Origin: Spongilla lacustris
Lineage: Eukaryota > Porifera > Demospongiae > Spongillida > Spongillidae
Direction of reading: 5' to 3'
DNA length: 64,000 nucleotides
Assembly: GCA_949361645.1 (NCBI GenBank)
Contig: OX442419.1
Span: forward strand, 3,941,757 to 4,005,756
Shown: piece by piece, positions 42,348 to 54,265 of the stretch
Numbering within the stretch: the stretch's first letter is position 1
Layout of the letters: each line of letters starts with the position of its first letter
Notes under the pieces: model-generated
What the model was told of the DNA's origin: nothing
The model's input: only the letters and a program-made list of their open reading frames with translations
The model's database searches: none
Made by a program: the position numbers and the translations under genes

Positions 42348-45300
42348 TTACACATCATAAATATTCTGTCCCAGTTTATCGGGCTTTCTGCTGCTTCGTG
42401 TTGATCTTCTTGGTTGTCCTTCTTCTGCAACAATCGGCTCAGTTATTTCTTCATTATCACCAACAATTTCTTCTCCCGGTGCAGCCTGCTGTTGCTCGAC
42501 CTCCCCGTCCTCTTCGACTACTACTTCCTGGGGCTCAACAGGAACCTCCTCATGGTCCACTGGATCGTTCTGACGCTGATCAGGTCGTTCCCCAGGAACA
42601 ATTTCAATTTCAACGTCATCTTCCTGCTCGCCATTACTCGAACGCTGAGGGGGCGGTACTTCTTGTTCTTCATCCCTCTTTGACGAATGTACGTAGGGTT
42701 TCAGCCTATCAAAGTGTACGACACATTTCTTTCTGGGATGATCTCTGTGTTGGATTTTAAAGAGTACTTTCCCTAGCACATCTATCACCTTATACGGGCC
42801 CTGCCAGTAGCGATGAAGCTTCGCCGACTTCCCTTTAGGCACAGCTGGACAATGGAGCCACACGTGATCACCAATTGCATACAGTGATCCGTTTGTCGTT
42901 CTGTCATATAGAGCCTTCTGACGTCGCTGTTGTAGCTGCAGACGGTTGCGAACAAGCTGATAAGCCTGCTCCATGCGAAACCGCATGTCCTGAGCGTACT
43001 TGTTCACCTGCATAGGGGAAGAAGGAAGACGAAACATTACATCAGCAGGAAGACGCCCTTCTCGTCCAAACATCAAATAGAATGGCGTGCAGCCAGTAGA
43101 TTCCTGCACACTAGTCCGGTATGCCATCATCACCATTGGAATATGTAAGTCCCAGTCACGTTCATTCTCTGAAGCAGCCATACTAAGGAGGTTCAACAAG
43201 GTACGGTTGAATCTCTCGACCAAACCGTCTGATTGAGGGTGGTAAGGGGTAGTTCTCGTTTTGACCACTCCCAGTAGCTGGCACACTTCCTTTAGCAAAG
43301 CAGATTCGAAATTTCTTCCTTGATCGGTATGAAGAACGTCTGGTACACCAAACTGGCACACAAAACGCGACACAAATAGTTCAGCCACAGTCCCAGCTTC
43401 CATATTAGGCATGGCGTACGCTTCAACCCATTTTGTAAAGTAGTCCCCCACAACCAATACATACTTGTTACCTCTGTCGGTTAGTGGCAGGGGGCCCAAT
43501 ATGTCCATGACAACTCGTTGTTGTAGTGGACACCCGGTAAGGTCGCTCTGTAATGGGGCTCGTCTTTTTGTTGATGGAGATTTTCTAGACGCACACATCT
43601 CGCAACCCTTGCACCAGTCTTCTACGTCCTTGCGTTGGCCTGGCCAGTAGAACCTAGATCGAATCTTTTCCAGTGTCTTTGTCATGCCAAGATGGCTACC
43701 ACTTGGTGAGTCATGACATTCCTGTAAAATGGTTTTTACCAAAGCTTTCGGTAGCACAAACTGCAGATGCTTATTAAGCCCCTTTCCAGGAACGTCTTCC
43801 CATCGCCTGTAGAGAACTCCATCCTGAAGCATAAGGTGGCTACTCTGTGCCCACAAGGTTTGTAACCAGTAACTGCCATAACTGGGAAATTTGGTGGGAA
43901 CATTTCCATTTACAATCCATGCGGTAACTTGCGTTAAATCTGGATCCGACTGCTGCTCCCGCTTTTGATCGAAGAATGGTAGAACAGGTACCCAACTACT
44001 CATCGCCTGAAATGCCTCCGTAACACCTTTTGTGACGTCATTGCTTTCTTCTTTCTTCATCTCTGATAGGACCGCAGTTGCCTCGGAATCTTGACGGCCA
44101 CATTGCTTGCAGGGCAGTCTTGACAGTGCATCTGCGTTGCTGTGTTTCAGCCCAGGCCGATGTTGAATAGTGAAGTCGTATTCTGCAAGAATTTCAAGCC
44201 ACCGAGCAATCTGGCCCTGAGGATCTTTGAAATTCTGCAGCCAACGGAGAGAATTATGGTCAGTTCGAATAATAAACCGCCGCCCCCAAAGGTACGGACG
44301 AAAACATTTCACTGCCCACACCAAAGCCAACATTTCCCGTCTAGTGGCACAGTATTGCTTTTAAGCTTTCGACAAAACCCTGCTAGCATATGCAATGACT
44401 TGCTCGTGTCCTTCATGTGCCAGGACGGCACCAATACCCTCCTGGCTGGCATCAGTATCCACGACAAATGTTCGGTCAAACTGTGGAAAGGACAAAATGG
44501 GTGGTAGTAACAACTTTCCCTTTAAACTGGAAAACGCTGCTTCGCACTGTTCTGTCCATTGCCAAGATTTCGTCTTCTCCGTCAATGCATGCAGGGGAGC
44601 TGCTATCTCGGCAAAGTTCTGGATAAACTTTCTGTAATAAGAGGCAAATCCAAGAAACTGGCGCAACGTTTCGTGATTGTTGGGCACTGGCCAATTTTTA
44701 ACACAACTAGTTTTCGCAGGATCAATCTCAATGCCTTTCTCAGACACCACGTACCCCAAATATTGAACACTTTTGCGAAATAGTTGGCACTTACTAGGTT
44801 TTAGTTTCAAGCCATGCAGCTTCGTTTAACCTCCTGAGCACATCTGCATGCCAGGCGAGTAAAGTGTTCCTCCACTGTCTGGCTAAAGACGATGATATCG
44901 TCCAGGTAAACCAAGCAGGTATTCCAACTTAAACCAGCTAATACCAAGCCCATCAACCTTTGAAAGGTGCTGGGTGCATTGGTCAACCCAAAGGGCATTA
45001 CACGGAACTGGTGGAGACCAAAAGGGGTAACGAACGTGGTCTTCTCTTTGTCAGAAGGATCCATCTCCACCTGCCAGTATCCGCTGGCCAAGTCAATTGT
45101 AGAGAACCATTTTGCTCCTGCAAGGGTATCTAATGCATCGTCGATTCTGGGTATGGGGTGTACATCTTTTTTTGTTACATCATTGACACGACGATAATCG
45201 ACGCAGAACCTGAATGAACCGTCTTTCTTCTTAGCCAGAACTATGGGCGATGACCATGAACCATCAGCTGGTTCAATGATTCCTTGCTCTAACATTCCCT

Positions 45301-46351
45301 GGATCATTTTCTGGACCATGTCTCGCTGATGGAAAGGCAGCCTGCGAGCCTGTTGATGAATGGGCAAAGCATCCCCAGTATTAATCTTATGACGTAGTAC
45401 CCGTGTCCGTCCCAGGTCCCCATCCCCAACGGAAATTACATCAGCAAACTCTCGCAACAGACTGCTGAATTTAGTGTGTTCTCCCACGGTTAGGCCCTGC
45501 ACTTTACTAGCCATGTCATCAATTGTCTTACGAATAGCTTCCTCTGAACGCACTGTTGGTTTCTTATCCAATGATGGTTCTACCAGCCTCACCGTATCCG
45601 CTTCCTGCAAAAATGACAGCTTACCAATCTTTTCCTGGCTGTAAAGGGTCACTGGGACAGGTGTTGGATTTATCAACTGAATTGTCGTTTTCCCCCCATA
45701 AGTAGGAGATACAGAGTGAGCAACCATAACACCACCATGGTCTTCAGCAAAGTCCGTTTTAGGTTCAAACAGACCAACATGACCCGGAAAGTCTTCATCT
45801 GACGCCAGGTCTACAGGAAGCTGTACTTGATGATAAGCAGGAATAACAACTGTTTCCTTAACAAGAACATGACAAGTGCAAGCACAGTCTCCAGAGAACA
45901 ATGGTACAGGTGTCACATGCCCTGCTATTGTTAGCGTTCTATGACCCAAGTCAATAACACAATTGTGTCTCTCCAAAAAGTCTGTTCCCAACAGACATTC
46001 TTGTGTCATTTCTTTTACTACCAGAACACTGTGCACACCAACATGCTCTCCCACCTTTTACAAGACGTTACCTTGTCCACTCAGAACAAGACTTTCACCA
46101 TTCACTGCCATCACTGGATACTTAGCTGGACTGAGCTGTTTCTGTCCCCTCACTGCAGCTTTCCAGACATTCTCGTGAAGAAGGGTCACTGATGAACCTG
46201 TGTCAACTAACATGAGGGTGGGGTAGCCTTCTACAGCACCCTTTAGGGTAAGCGTACACGCAACCGCCGAGGTATGCCTCGCTGACCTGTCCCCTAGCTT
46301 TAACGTTATCCACGTTACCTGCTCGAAGCTGTGGGCAATTTCGACGCACAT
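42348..46351 (-). pseudogene. Element 2 Pol: protease, RT, RNase H, integrase
   Basis: Protease (LMLVDTGSSVTLL) is at about 46,220. An in-frame TAA lies at 46,055–46,057, then ECLLGTDFL. RT has FCVDYRRVNDVT, FSTIDLASGYWQ and catalytic CLVYLDDIIVF. The frame is lost between 44,851 and 44,813, where two TGCATG/CATGCA words occur. RNase H (VDTDASQEGIGAVL, TDHNSLRWL, HSNADALSRL) follows, with an in-frame TAA at 44,361. The integrase is intact: an HHCC zinc site (C…CKGCEMC), then the D,D,E core (MDILGPLP, HTDQGRNFES, GLVERFNRTLL) and GPY/F (WQGPYKVIDV). The acidic tail ends RRSTRSSRKPDKLG. The 661-codon part to 42,348 is fully open. It uses a +1 shift relative to Gag, with overlapping frames at 46,203–46,351. 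Confidence 0.93.
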
Positions 46352-47096
46352 GACCTGGTTTCCTGCAGTGCCAGCAATTCACCCTTCTCGAGTACTTTGT
46401 CTGGTGTTCATGTTTGAGCAGGCTGTCTAACCGCTGCGTCAATGATGTCACCTGCGCAGCTAATTCCTGGTAGCTGCTGTTTCCACTTGCCGTTGCAGCG
46501 TTAATGCCCCTTGTAGTATCTTCTGAAGGAGTTCCCACCTGTTTCGCTGTCTGCAGCATGCGCTGAGCTGACTCTATCGACTCCAATTGACACGCAAGTG
46601 TGACAGCACCGTCAAATGTGTTGGGCCTCTCCTGCATAAGTTTCAACTGGATGGACGAAGATACAACACCATTAATAAACTGGTTACGAGCCATTTCGAG
46701 TCTTTCGTTTGCTTTCCATGAAGGGAACGCTTTATCAGCTAACATACGTAACCTTCCAGCAAATTCGGTCAAGGATTCTGTACTCTTTTGCTGCGCTGCA
46801 TGCAGCCGACGTTGCCACTCCAATTCTACGCCAGCTGGTGAGAACTGTCTCTGAAGGCACATCTTCACTGCTGCGTACTCAACTTTGTCAGCGCAAAGCA
46901 AACCCATCTGACTTACGATTCGAAACCCATCGTCTTCCAGCAGTGAGACGAGTTCCTGGCCTTTCTTTTCATCGGGTATCTCCGCTTCTTTCATATACAG
47001 CTCTACTCTCTGAATCCACAGGGTGAAGTCTGTTCCAGCGACGAATCTTGCCGGCGGCCTCACGCTGAACCGAGGAGTCTTCTTTTCATCACCCAT
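46203..47096 (-). CDS. Element 2 Gag
   Basis: ATG at 47,096 (MGDEKKTPRFSVRPPARF) lies right at the end of the primer site. The open frame of about 297 residues is uninterrupted. It carries FTLWIQRVELYMKEAEIPDE, SLTEFAGRLRMLADKAFPSW and NQFINGVVSSSIQLKLMQ, then a Gln-rich linker and one CCHC knuckle (CWHCRKPGHVRRNC). It is the structural protein that packages the element RNA. It overlaps the protease frame by about 150 bp, so Pol is probably made by ribosomal frameshifting. Confidence 0.9.
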   Translation of the reverse strand: MGDEKKTPRFSVRPPARFVAGTDFTLWIQRVELYMKEAEIPDEKKGQELVSLLEDDGFRIVSQMGLLCADKVEYAAVKMCLQRQFSPAGVELEWQRRLHAAQQKSTESLTEFAGRLRMLADKAFPSWKANERLEMARNQFINGVVSSSIQLKLMQERPNTFDGAVTLACQLESIESAQRMLQTAKQVGTPSEDTTRGINAATASGNSSYQELAAQVTSLTQRLDSLLKHEHQTKYSRRVNCWHCRKPGHVRRNCPQLRAGNVDNVKARGQVSEAYLGGCVYAYPKGCCRRLPHPHVS

Positions 47097-47114
47097 ATCC
47101 CGCTTCTGACACCA
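47097..47114 (-). other. Primer binding site of element 2 (tRNA-Leu type)
   Basis: The minus strand reads TGGTGTCAGAAGCGGGAT, one base inside the 5' LTR. It differs from the site of element 1 at a single position. Confidence 0.8.
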
Positions 47115-47115
47115 A

Positions 47116-47235
47116 TGTGACAAAGACCAGCTTTAATCACCAGACTGATATTACGTACACTTACATTAGTATATATATACACAATAAATACTACTGCGCA
47201 TGTGCGTGCATGATGTAATAACTGCGTACGCTACA
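47116..47235 (-). repeat. 5' LTR of element 2
   Basis: 120 bp, matching the 3' LTR. The minus strand carries tatatatatact and a GCGCATG word like that in the LTR of element 1. Confidence 0.95.
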
Positions 47236-47239
47236 TACG

Positions 47240-47529
47240 TATAGTTCCATCTCATTTTTAAACAATGGGCCTGCATGCTGTTGCTCAAGAAACCGTTTAG
47301 CATATCGTATTCGTGACGAGTCAGCTAAAGCCAGAGGCAGCACCGAGTTAACGATTAGTTCCTGCAGAGATGGTGATAATTCACCCGTGGAGTTTGGGGG
47401 TTTGTACCTTCCTCTAATGCAACATTTGAGAACTTGCATGGCTGTTTCGCTAGATTCCCACTTCGAAAATGATCTTATATATAATCCGTAAAAATATACA
47501 AGCCGAGTAATACCTTTGACATACATCAT
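47240..47529 (-). CDS. Unrecognised ORF interrupted by Ty3 element 2 (114 aa with 42,137–42,191)
   Basis: On the minus strand ATG 47,529 opens a frame reading MMYVKGITRLVYFYGLYIRS, then LSPSLQELIVNSVLPLALAD and SSRIRYAKRFLEQQHAGPLF. It runs into the LTR element and continues in frame beyond it to 42,137. The composition is protein-like, with an amphipathic helical pattern, and may be one exon of a larger gene. I do not recognise the family. The 5' end abuts the partial transposon copy at 47,530, so upstream coding sequence may have been displaced. Confidence 0.45.
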
Positions 47530-48400
47530 ATTTAGGTAGTTGACAAAATCACATATTCGGGTCCGTAAATAGTTGATCTAAAAGTACGTCAAAAATTGGA
47601 CTGGAATTTGTGAAAGTTTGGAAAGTATACATAGAAGCGTAGAAACTTGCTTCGTTACGTGAGCGGTTTACCCGACTTCATTACTCGATCGAGGAAGGCA
47701 ATTGGTTGTAGAATACATTGCAATAGCCCGCTAAATTCAAGCTACTTCACGATCCATCGATATCAGGCACTTTCAATTTGTAGTAAAATCTTGCAAATGA
47801 GTCTTGAATTAGTCTTTTGATGCACAATCACAGGATAGTGATTTTTAGTTAGTATAGGTCCAAGTTCATGATACAATAAAGTTTCAGGAGATTTGGATGG
47901 TGCCCAAAGGGTGCTTTAATGGCCTAGGCGTTTCGTATTGGCCTGCCTGAAAGCATCTATCATTTTATTTGATATCACTATATTTACGCTTCAATCAACT
48001 TAGACTTCATATGTACATAGCATAACCAAGTAGACCTTTATTATAACACAATGTGTTGTGTTAACGTTGTGACAATTCTATTTATTACACACCCTATTCT
48101 TTGAAGCACATAGTTGTGAACAACATCCACTTGAAGTCCTGAGAGAGTAGTTTATTTTTATTGTTTTAGAATTGCAATATGATGGTGCCCACACATGGGT
48201 ATTATCAAGCCCTTTATTCATATTCAATTTTATACATATGCATACATGAGCAAAATAACGTTCCAATCTGTTTTGTTGCTATTCAGAATGAAGATTGTTC
48301 TTGATCTAGAGTGTCTCATTGAAGAGCATATTAATAAGTCAGCATCAGTGGTACCCTTAATAAATGGATTAGCGTTGTACATAACTACAAATTACTGAAC
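47530..48400 (+). mobile_element. Partial copy of the left end of the 20-kb transposase element
   Basis: Collinear with 20,033–20,850. Shared landmarks are the end block (tttaggtagttgacaaaat against taattaggtacttcaataaat), acgtcaaaaattg, gcccaaagg…taggcgttt, atggtgc…cacac, and the acceptor plus start of the gene. About 65–70% similar by eye. Only the 5' leader and the first ~37 codons remain. Confidence 0.7.
48288..48398 (+). pseudogene. 5' fragment of the transposase-like gene
   Basis: After ctattcag, ATG 48,288 encodes MKIVLDLECLIEEHINKSAS and a shared NGLALYI before a stop at 48,396–48,398. It aligns with the first residues of the 20,785 gene (MRTANDL…RNGLVLYINID) with a short internal deletion. 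Confidence 0.65.
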
Positions 48401-48639
48401 TAACGGTAGTTGACAACCGAGCAAATCAGCCTAAAGGCATAAGAATCACCATTTCTAGAGCTTGGAATTATGCTATCAGTTTTATTTGTAAATCTTCCAT
48501 TTAGACTTCCAATTGATATAGTCCCTATAGTACATATACATATCTATCCTTCTCTTTCAGTTTTAATACTCACGAGAGCAAACAACTAAACATTTCCTGT
48601 CCCATGTCAACTAAGCTTAGATACTGCAGTTTTGCAATA

Positions 48640-48880
48640 CGTCAAGCAACAAATATTTGCTTGCGTGGTTCTCACACCAAGTGGAGAAGTGGTGTTGGAA
48701 TGGATGATGATGCTGGGCTACCGGCAGAATTGCCAAAATTGGATTAACACTTTTATTTCATTCTTTTGTTCTGTCATTTTGTTGTTTATGTTTCCTCTTT
48801 TACGGTTATTATTATTATTTATGTATTACTTATGTATGATATATGTTGTTGGATTTATTTAAAAATAAATAAATTATGAT
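48640..48880 (+). pseudogene. 3' fragment of the RT element
   Basis: The plus strand reads ATNICLRGSHTKWRSGVGMD then DDAGLPAEL and a stop at 48,744–48,746. This is homologous to SLCLRGSRTKWRSGLGFEDD at 9,750. It is followed by a T-rich tail ending aaaaataaataaatt. A 5'-truncated copy is typical of target-primed retrotransposition. Confidence 0.7.
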
Positions 48881-49577
48881 TAATGGTACGAGCGCTGCAC
48901 GTTATTCAATTAGCTGAGCATGCCAGCTAGTTAATTGAACTACAAAATCGATTGATATTCAGTGTATCCCTTTCTGAACTACTGAAAGAAGCTTCGACCC
49001 GTACAAAGTAGTTTTAATACAAGGCTTACCGTCTTCATTCGCATGGCTACTGTATCTGTATAAATCGATGCTTTTACATGCGCACAGGCAAGATCGCAAA
49101 AAGACCTAAACTGGTCACAGTTTTTGCTTAGTTTTTGGAATTTTTCTACGCACCCTCCCGGTGGGCACTGGTACTTCAAATGGCCGCTGCACTTTATATT
49201 CCCTTCCTACGCCACTGTACATATACGTATGCTTTACAGACAATTGATGGCGTTCCGACTAATTGTTAGAAAGTCTGGTTCGACAGAAGAAGTATTCGAA
49301 TTTCATGGAACCGTGTAAAGTCTCTTTACTTTGCAAATTTAAAAATGCTAAATGATAAACACTTCCCAGACCGCCATCTATGTAATCACTACATGCGTTT
49401 CGGTCAGGGTACGAGATGGCACATAACTAAATTTATTTAGTATGCCTTGCCTTCAGGTGAGAAGTGTATGTGTACAAAAATAAATTAATTAAACACTGTG
49501 GTATCTCCTTAAAATTGATAGTAGACATGCATGCATGTCTAATGCACCAATTAGAAGTTTAGCAGGGATATAACCTT
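48881..49577. other. Intergenic, 3' of RasGEF gene
   Basis: No gene recognised. It probably includes the 3' UTR of the RasGEF gene near 49,480–49,577 (minus strand). Confidence 0.4.
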
Positions 49578-52474
49578 TCATAAAGGCTCCCTCTGATATG
49601 ATGACATGTAATTGTCCATTTCAGTATTACAGTGGTAATTCATGATAATGTCTCTGATCTTTTCTCTTGATTTAATCCTGGCAGTGCAATCTAGAGAGCA
49701 ATACTGATACTTCTGTAGAAGTGCCGTAGGGTAGTAAGTAATCATGTGGTTTGCAGAGTCCAGTTGAGTTTTTTCGTGACATTTCAATAGACTGTCTTGA
49801 TTAGCATGGGCCAGATGTGTTGGTACATTACGGAAACCAATGGTGAGATGCTGGGAGTGAGAACTGCTCTCAGTACCACAACACTTATGTGCTCCTGCTG
49901 AATCAGGAGATAAGATAGTGTCATTATGATCATCAGCACTGCTTATGCATACAACCGGGGTTCTGTAGTGTGCAGCATCTGAAAGCATACAATATTCTTT
50001 GTCATCTAGGTATACATTGCCTGATTTACTGGACGTTTGGGTGCTGAAGCCTGAATCATTACCCAAGCATGTGCTTTCTACATGGTCCTCATTACTGCTG
50101 TCCTTGTTGATACTACCCTTAGTAAGGTAAAGTGAAGAGTCTTCAAGCCAGCAGAACTCTTCTATTTCATCATTACCAGGGGGGCTTTTGATATATGACT
50201 CAGAATCCGCACTGCCGAAACTTGATGAAAAATATGAAGATCTGTCTGAGGAATCATATGAACTTTCTCTCAAAAGAAGGACTGGTGGGAAACACTCTGG
50301 TGGAGAACCAAGATCATTGCTACTGTTTGTTTGAAAACAGGTTGCATCCTTACTTTCCATTGGATCAACACTCATCAACTCATCAACACTCTCTACTTGA
50401 CAGCTGAGGTGAACTTGATGCCCCATTGGGCTGCTGAGGTCACTATCACTATCTGCAAGAATTTGATAGTTGAGATGATCTTGACTCTTCAATCTTAGGT
50501 CACTTGTACACACGTTGAGCTGATATTGACTTCCCATTTGACTGCTGAGATCACTATCGCCATCTAATTCATAGCTAAGATAATCTTCATTTTCCATTGA
50601 ACTGCTACCATCATTATCACTGTCTATTTCACAGTTGAGGCAATCTTGACTCCCCATTGGACTGTGGTCATATTGCTGTTCAGTTGAGCAGATGAAATCA
50701 TTATTTGTACTTGGCTTCAACCACTGGCTCTTCAACATCATTTGGTGGCAGGTATGGTGAACAACTTGGGTAAGAAAGAACCCAAGATATGGCACAAAAG
50801 GGATTTCATTTTTGAGATTTTGGTTTATCACTGAATGGTAGCGATTGCAATTTCCTTCTTCATTCATTAGCAAACTCAATTTCTGAAATGTCCTGTGTTG
50901 GATTTGAATATAATGTTAATCAAATAATAGTTATGTATTTTTAAAATTATATAAGGTGGCACTAACGTTTGGAGTCACAGAAACCAATCTAGTCCACTGG
51001 ACTTGTGCAACAATAAACCTTATAATAACAAGCTTCTAATTAAGTCAGCATGCATTGGCTACATGTATGGTAATAATTGTGTTTCACTGTGAAGGAGCAC
51101 ATGATGCCAATTTATTTAAAGAACCAGTAATATATAATCAGCAATGGTTATAGTAGTAGCATAATTTACCATTTAGAATTTATTGATTGTATTTTACATG
51201 TGTGGTCTTAATGAGTTACTCCCTCATGCAAATCAGTGTGTACCTCATTCTTGAGGATGGCACCCTCTTCCAGGTTTTCTTCAGTCTGTACACAGGTGTG
51301 CACTGAAGACCAGCTAACACTGCCTTCAGGGAGTGATAGTTCTTGAGCTTATGACATGCCTTTGCAATCTATATAGAGGATGTGATGCAAATAATGCAAT
51401 GGTTATGCCTTTACAATGCAAATATTCACCAACCTTAATGAAGTTAGAGATAACTTTAGCACGCAAATGGGGTGTGGTCTCAGCCAAAATTTCAGTTGGA
51501 ACCAAAAGTGCAAGGCCGTTGAAGTGGTGAACCATGGCAGTGATATTGGGGGACAGTTCTTCCTGTTGAGAAAAAGAGTAGTAAGCTAAATTATACACAT
51601 ATGGAAGTCAGGGTGGATCCGTGCCTCATCACACTTCTATAATCATCAACTGTTGTTTTTGATGTTCAGAAGACTTGTGCTATACACATGCATCTAGCTA
51701 TGATGTACTCGCACGAGCACACATCTATCTCCGTAATCATTAACGCTTGCGAACACATCATCAAGTTAACATTTCACGAGAGCACTCCAACAAGAATTGG
51801 ACGCATTCATGGTGTCTGAGATGGTTAACATATATGCTTTTTATATTGGTGTGGGCGGGGTGACCAATAATTCTAAGACTTAGGCGGATACTTAAAAGTA
51901 TCGTGTGGGGGGGAAATTAGAAAGAAACAACGTATCCCACGATACCGAGGAGTAAGTATCTCACATCTATGATACGTACGCAAGGATAAGAGTGCCGTAA
52001 CTAACATCTACAAAATTGTTCTCAACAAAACTAATGTTGTGTCTACGTCCAGTTACTTTTTTATGCTGGCACTTTTTATTATTTTTATTACGCACAAGAA
52101 AAACAACAAAATAAATAAGATTATTGATATACTGTCAACCAGAGACGACCAATGAAGGTCCAGCTCTTTGACAGCAGAGTTTATTAATTACGATCATATA
52201 TACACCACTTCTTATTTACCATACATACATATACTACTCATGCTCGAATATAGATATAGTCCTGGACAGGAAGGCTCTGCCGTATTATTATTATGCGTAC
52301 CTTCCGTTTACCGATCCAAGCCTCGTCAACCAGTTCTTCTGGAAATATCTTCCGTAACGCAGACGAATCAATAAGAAGCAATTCCTCTGCTACCTTCATG
52401 GGAGGCAATAGGTGAAGCTTCGACGTCTGCATAATGAAGCCGGGGCTTTTTTTGACACTCAATTCAGTTTCATG
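49578..52474 (-). CDS. RasGEF-domain protein with Ser/Asp-rich repeat tail, 3' four exons
   Basis: Minus-strand exons: A ~52,474–52,301, donor aag|gtacgc; B 51,562–51,434, phase 0; C 51,368–51,244; D 50,892–49,578 with stop. Joined phases agree. A gives [20 protein letters not shown]…WIGKRK. B gives [20 protein letters not shown]…VISNFIK. C gives [20 protein letters not shown] and [10 protein letters not shown] begins [20 protein letters not shown] and PYLGFFLTQ. These are the helices of the CDC25-homology (RasGEF) catalytic domain, which loads GTP on Ras-like GTPases. The ~390-residue tail is Ser/Asp/Gln-rich, with tandem variants of [20 protein letters not shown] every ~25 residues; function unknown. 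No N-terminal RasGEF_N or other domain was found. The boundary of R2 lies 140 bp upstream, so the 5' end may be displaced. Confidence 0.85.
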
Positions 52475-54265
52475 TACTTGGAGGTATAGAGATCTTATAT
52501 AGATATTCAACTGTCTACTATTTTATTGACTTCCGTTCGGCTGCTACTGATTGTAATTCAGTGGACAATGGAGCAATTAATTGGTACATGTACATTTTCC
52601 GGCACGGCGTGTTTTAAACACTAAAAATGCTATGGCCCATTTCAAACCAAAACGTCAGCTAATTACCAATAGGATGCTAGGACAGATGCTAAGCCAACTA
52701 GGGAAAGATCACAGGACCACCCATGACCGCCTTACACTCAAGGCAGCCGTTATATTGCACTTCTGCTTCTCAGTCCGGTCTTGGACTTCCTTATATGGAC
52801 ACCATGAGGCTGTCCTTAAATACAGCAATGACCCTTGCAGTCAGGGTTGAACCCGTGTCGTGCATGAGGGAACAATGAGCTAGCTGGCTTGCATGGGCTG
52901 CAGGATACGTATGGGACAGACCCACAGTCCCAGTTCTGGCAATGCAGAGCTACATGGACTATGTGAAACCATCCACTCAGAAATATTCTTGATCCTCTTT
53001 AAATAGGGCGCAGCCTTACTGTATTGTTACCATTGCAACTCTTATTATTCAAGGTTCCTATGAACATAAAAGAGAAACAGTGTGAATAACATATACACAT
53101 ACACATATTAATGCTTACCCTGGAATTATCCCTCGAATGGGTTGCCAACATTGATTGCAATGAAAAGTGCTGGCTACCATTGGGTTGTCCTGAAATGGTT
53201 AGGTGGCTGTTGGGGTTGATGCCCAGAGGGTGCCACCTACATGTACCTGTGGAAATCATGAATTAAAAGGTGGAATACTCAAATGTCGTACATAACAGGT
53301 GTGTATCAGGTGACTTGTGTGCCTTAGTGGGTGAGCTTGGGACCAAATCACTTAGCCAGTTGGGGAAGATTTAAGATCCCTTTTGAGGGGTCAGAGGATT
53401 AAGGCTAGTCTGCATTGATGCTAGTGTAGGGGTATAGACCTGTAGGCAGCATTCCCACAGACATTAACCCAAACAGAACCTTAGTTTAATGCTTTCCCTA
53501 GCTGCATGGAATACTCCCTGGAATATTTATGTACATGTGCAGTAAAAATGGGTTGCCTACACAAGCAAGCTGCCACAGATGGGCGATAGCTACCAGGCCA
53601 GCAGGGACCAATGATAAGCACTGGCTATAACATTGGTTTGGCCTGCAGTCCATGCAAACCGTGACGCTTAATCTGGCCATGGTTGGGTGTGTAAGTAAGG
53701 TTAGATGATTGATGGTCCCGGGTGCTGTGAAGGCTGAACTGTACCATCGTCCAAGGTTTTGAATCATTGCTGGGGGTAATCCAACCCTGGCAGCTGCTGT
53801 TGCTGCCCCTGTTCCTGCTGTGGGAGTTCAACTGGCCACTCTACTTGGTCAAGCAGAAAGGTTGCATGTGGAATATAGCCTTTCAACATGCAACCAGCAC
53901 CAGTTGTACATGTGAATGACCGCATAGAGTTATTATAAATATACATAATTATAATAATAATAATAATATTATTATATTATAATTATAATTATATATACAA
54001 TAACCACAATAGAAACGATAGCTGCAGCTGCCACATCCAAACCACGCCCACACTTCCGCCATTACTGGTATATACATGTAGAGCATTACTTTATAATTAA
54101 AGTACATTGATTTAGATCTTTTGCTGCCATAAAAATAAAATAAAACATGCAAACAAATATTCTAGTACCCAGCACACGATACGTTACCTCTTTAGGAGCA
54201 AGGTTGGGCATGGCCCGGTTACTCAGTTACCAGATCGATAGTGGTCCAGGCGAAGACAGGGTGCA

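Larger units (their letters stand above)
42192..47235 (-). mobile_element. Complete Ty3-type LTR retrotransposon 2
   Basis: Read right to left. The LTRs are 120 bp and appear identical, at 47,116–47,235 (5') and 42,192–42,311 (3'), each TG…CA. A primer site, Gag, protease, RT, RNase H, integrase and polypurine tract follow in order. TACG flanks both sides (42,188–42,191 and 47,236–47,239), a 4-bp duplication like that of element 1. It is related to element 1 throughout Gag and Pol but is a separate family, with different LTRs. Two in-frame stops and one double insertion in RT break Pol despite identical LTRs. Confidence 0.95.

Noticed and set aside
46203..46351. A host gene overlapping the Gag end of element 2
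   Set aside because: Explained by the normal Gag/protease frame overlap of the retrotransposon.
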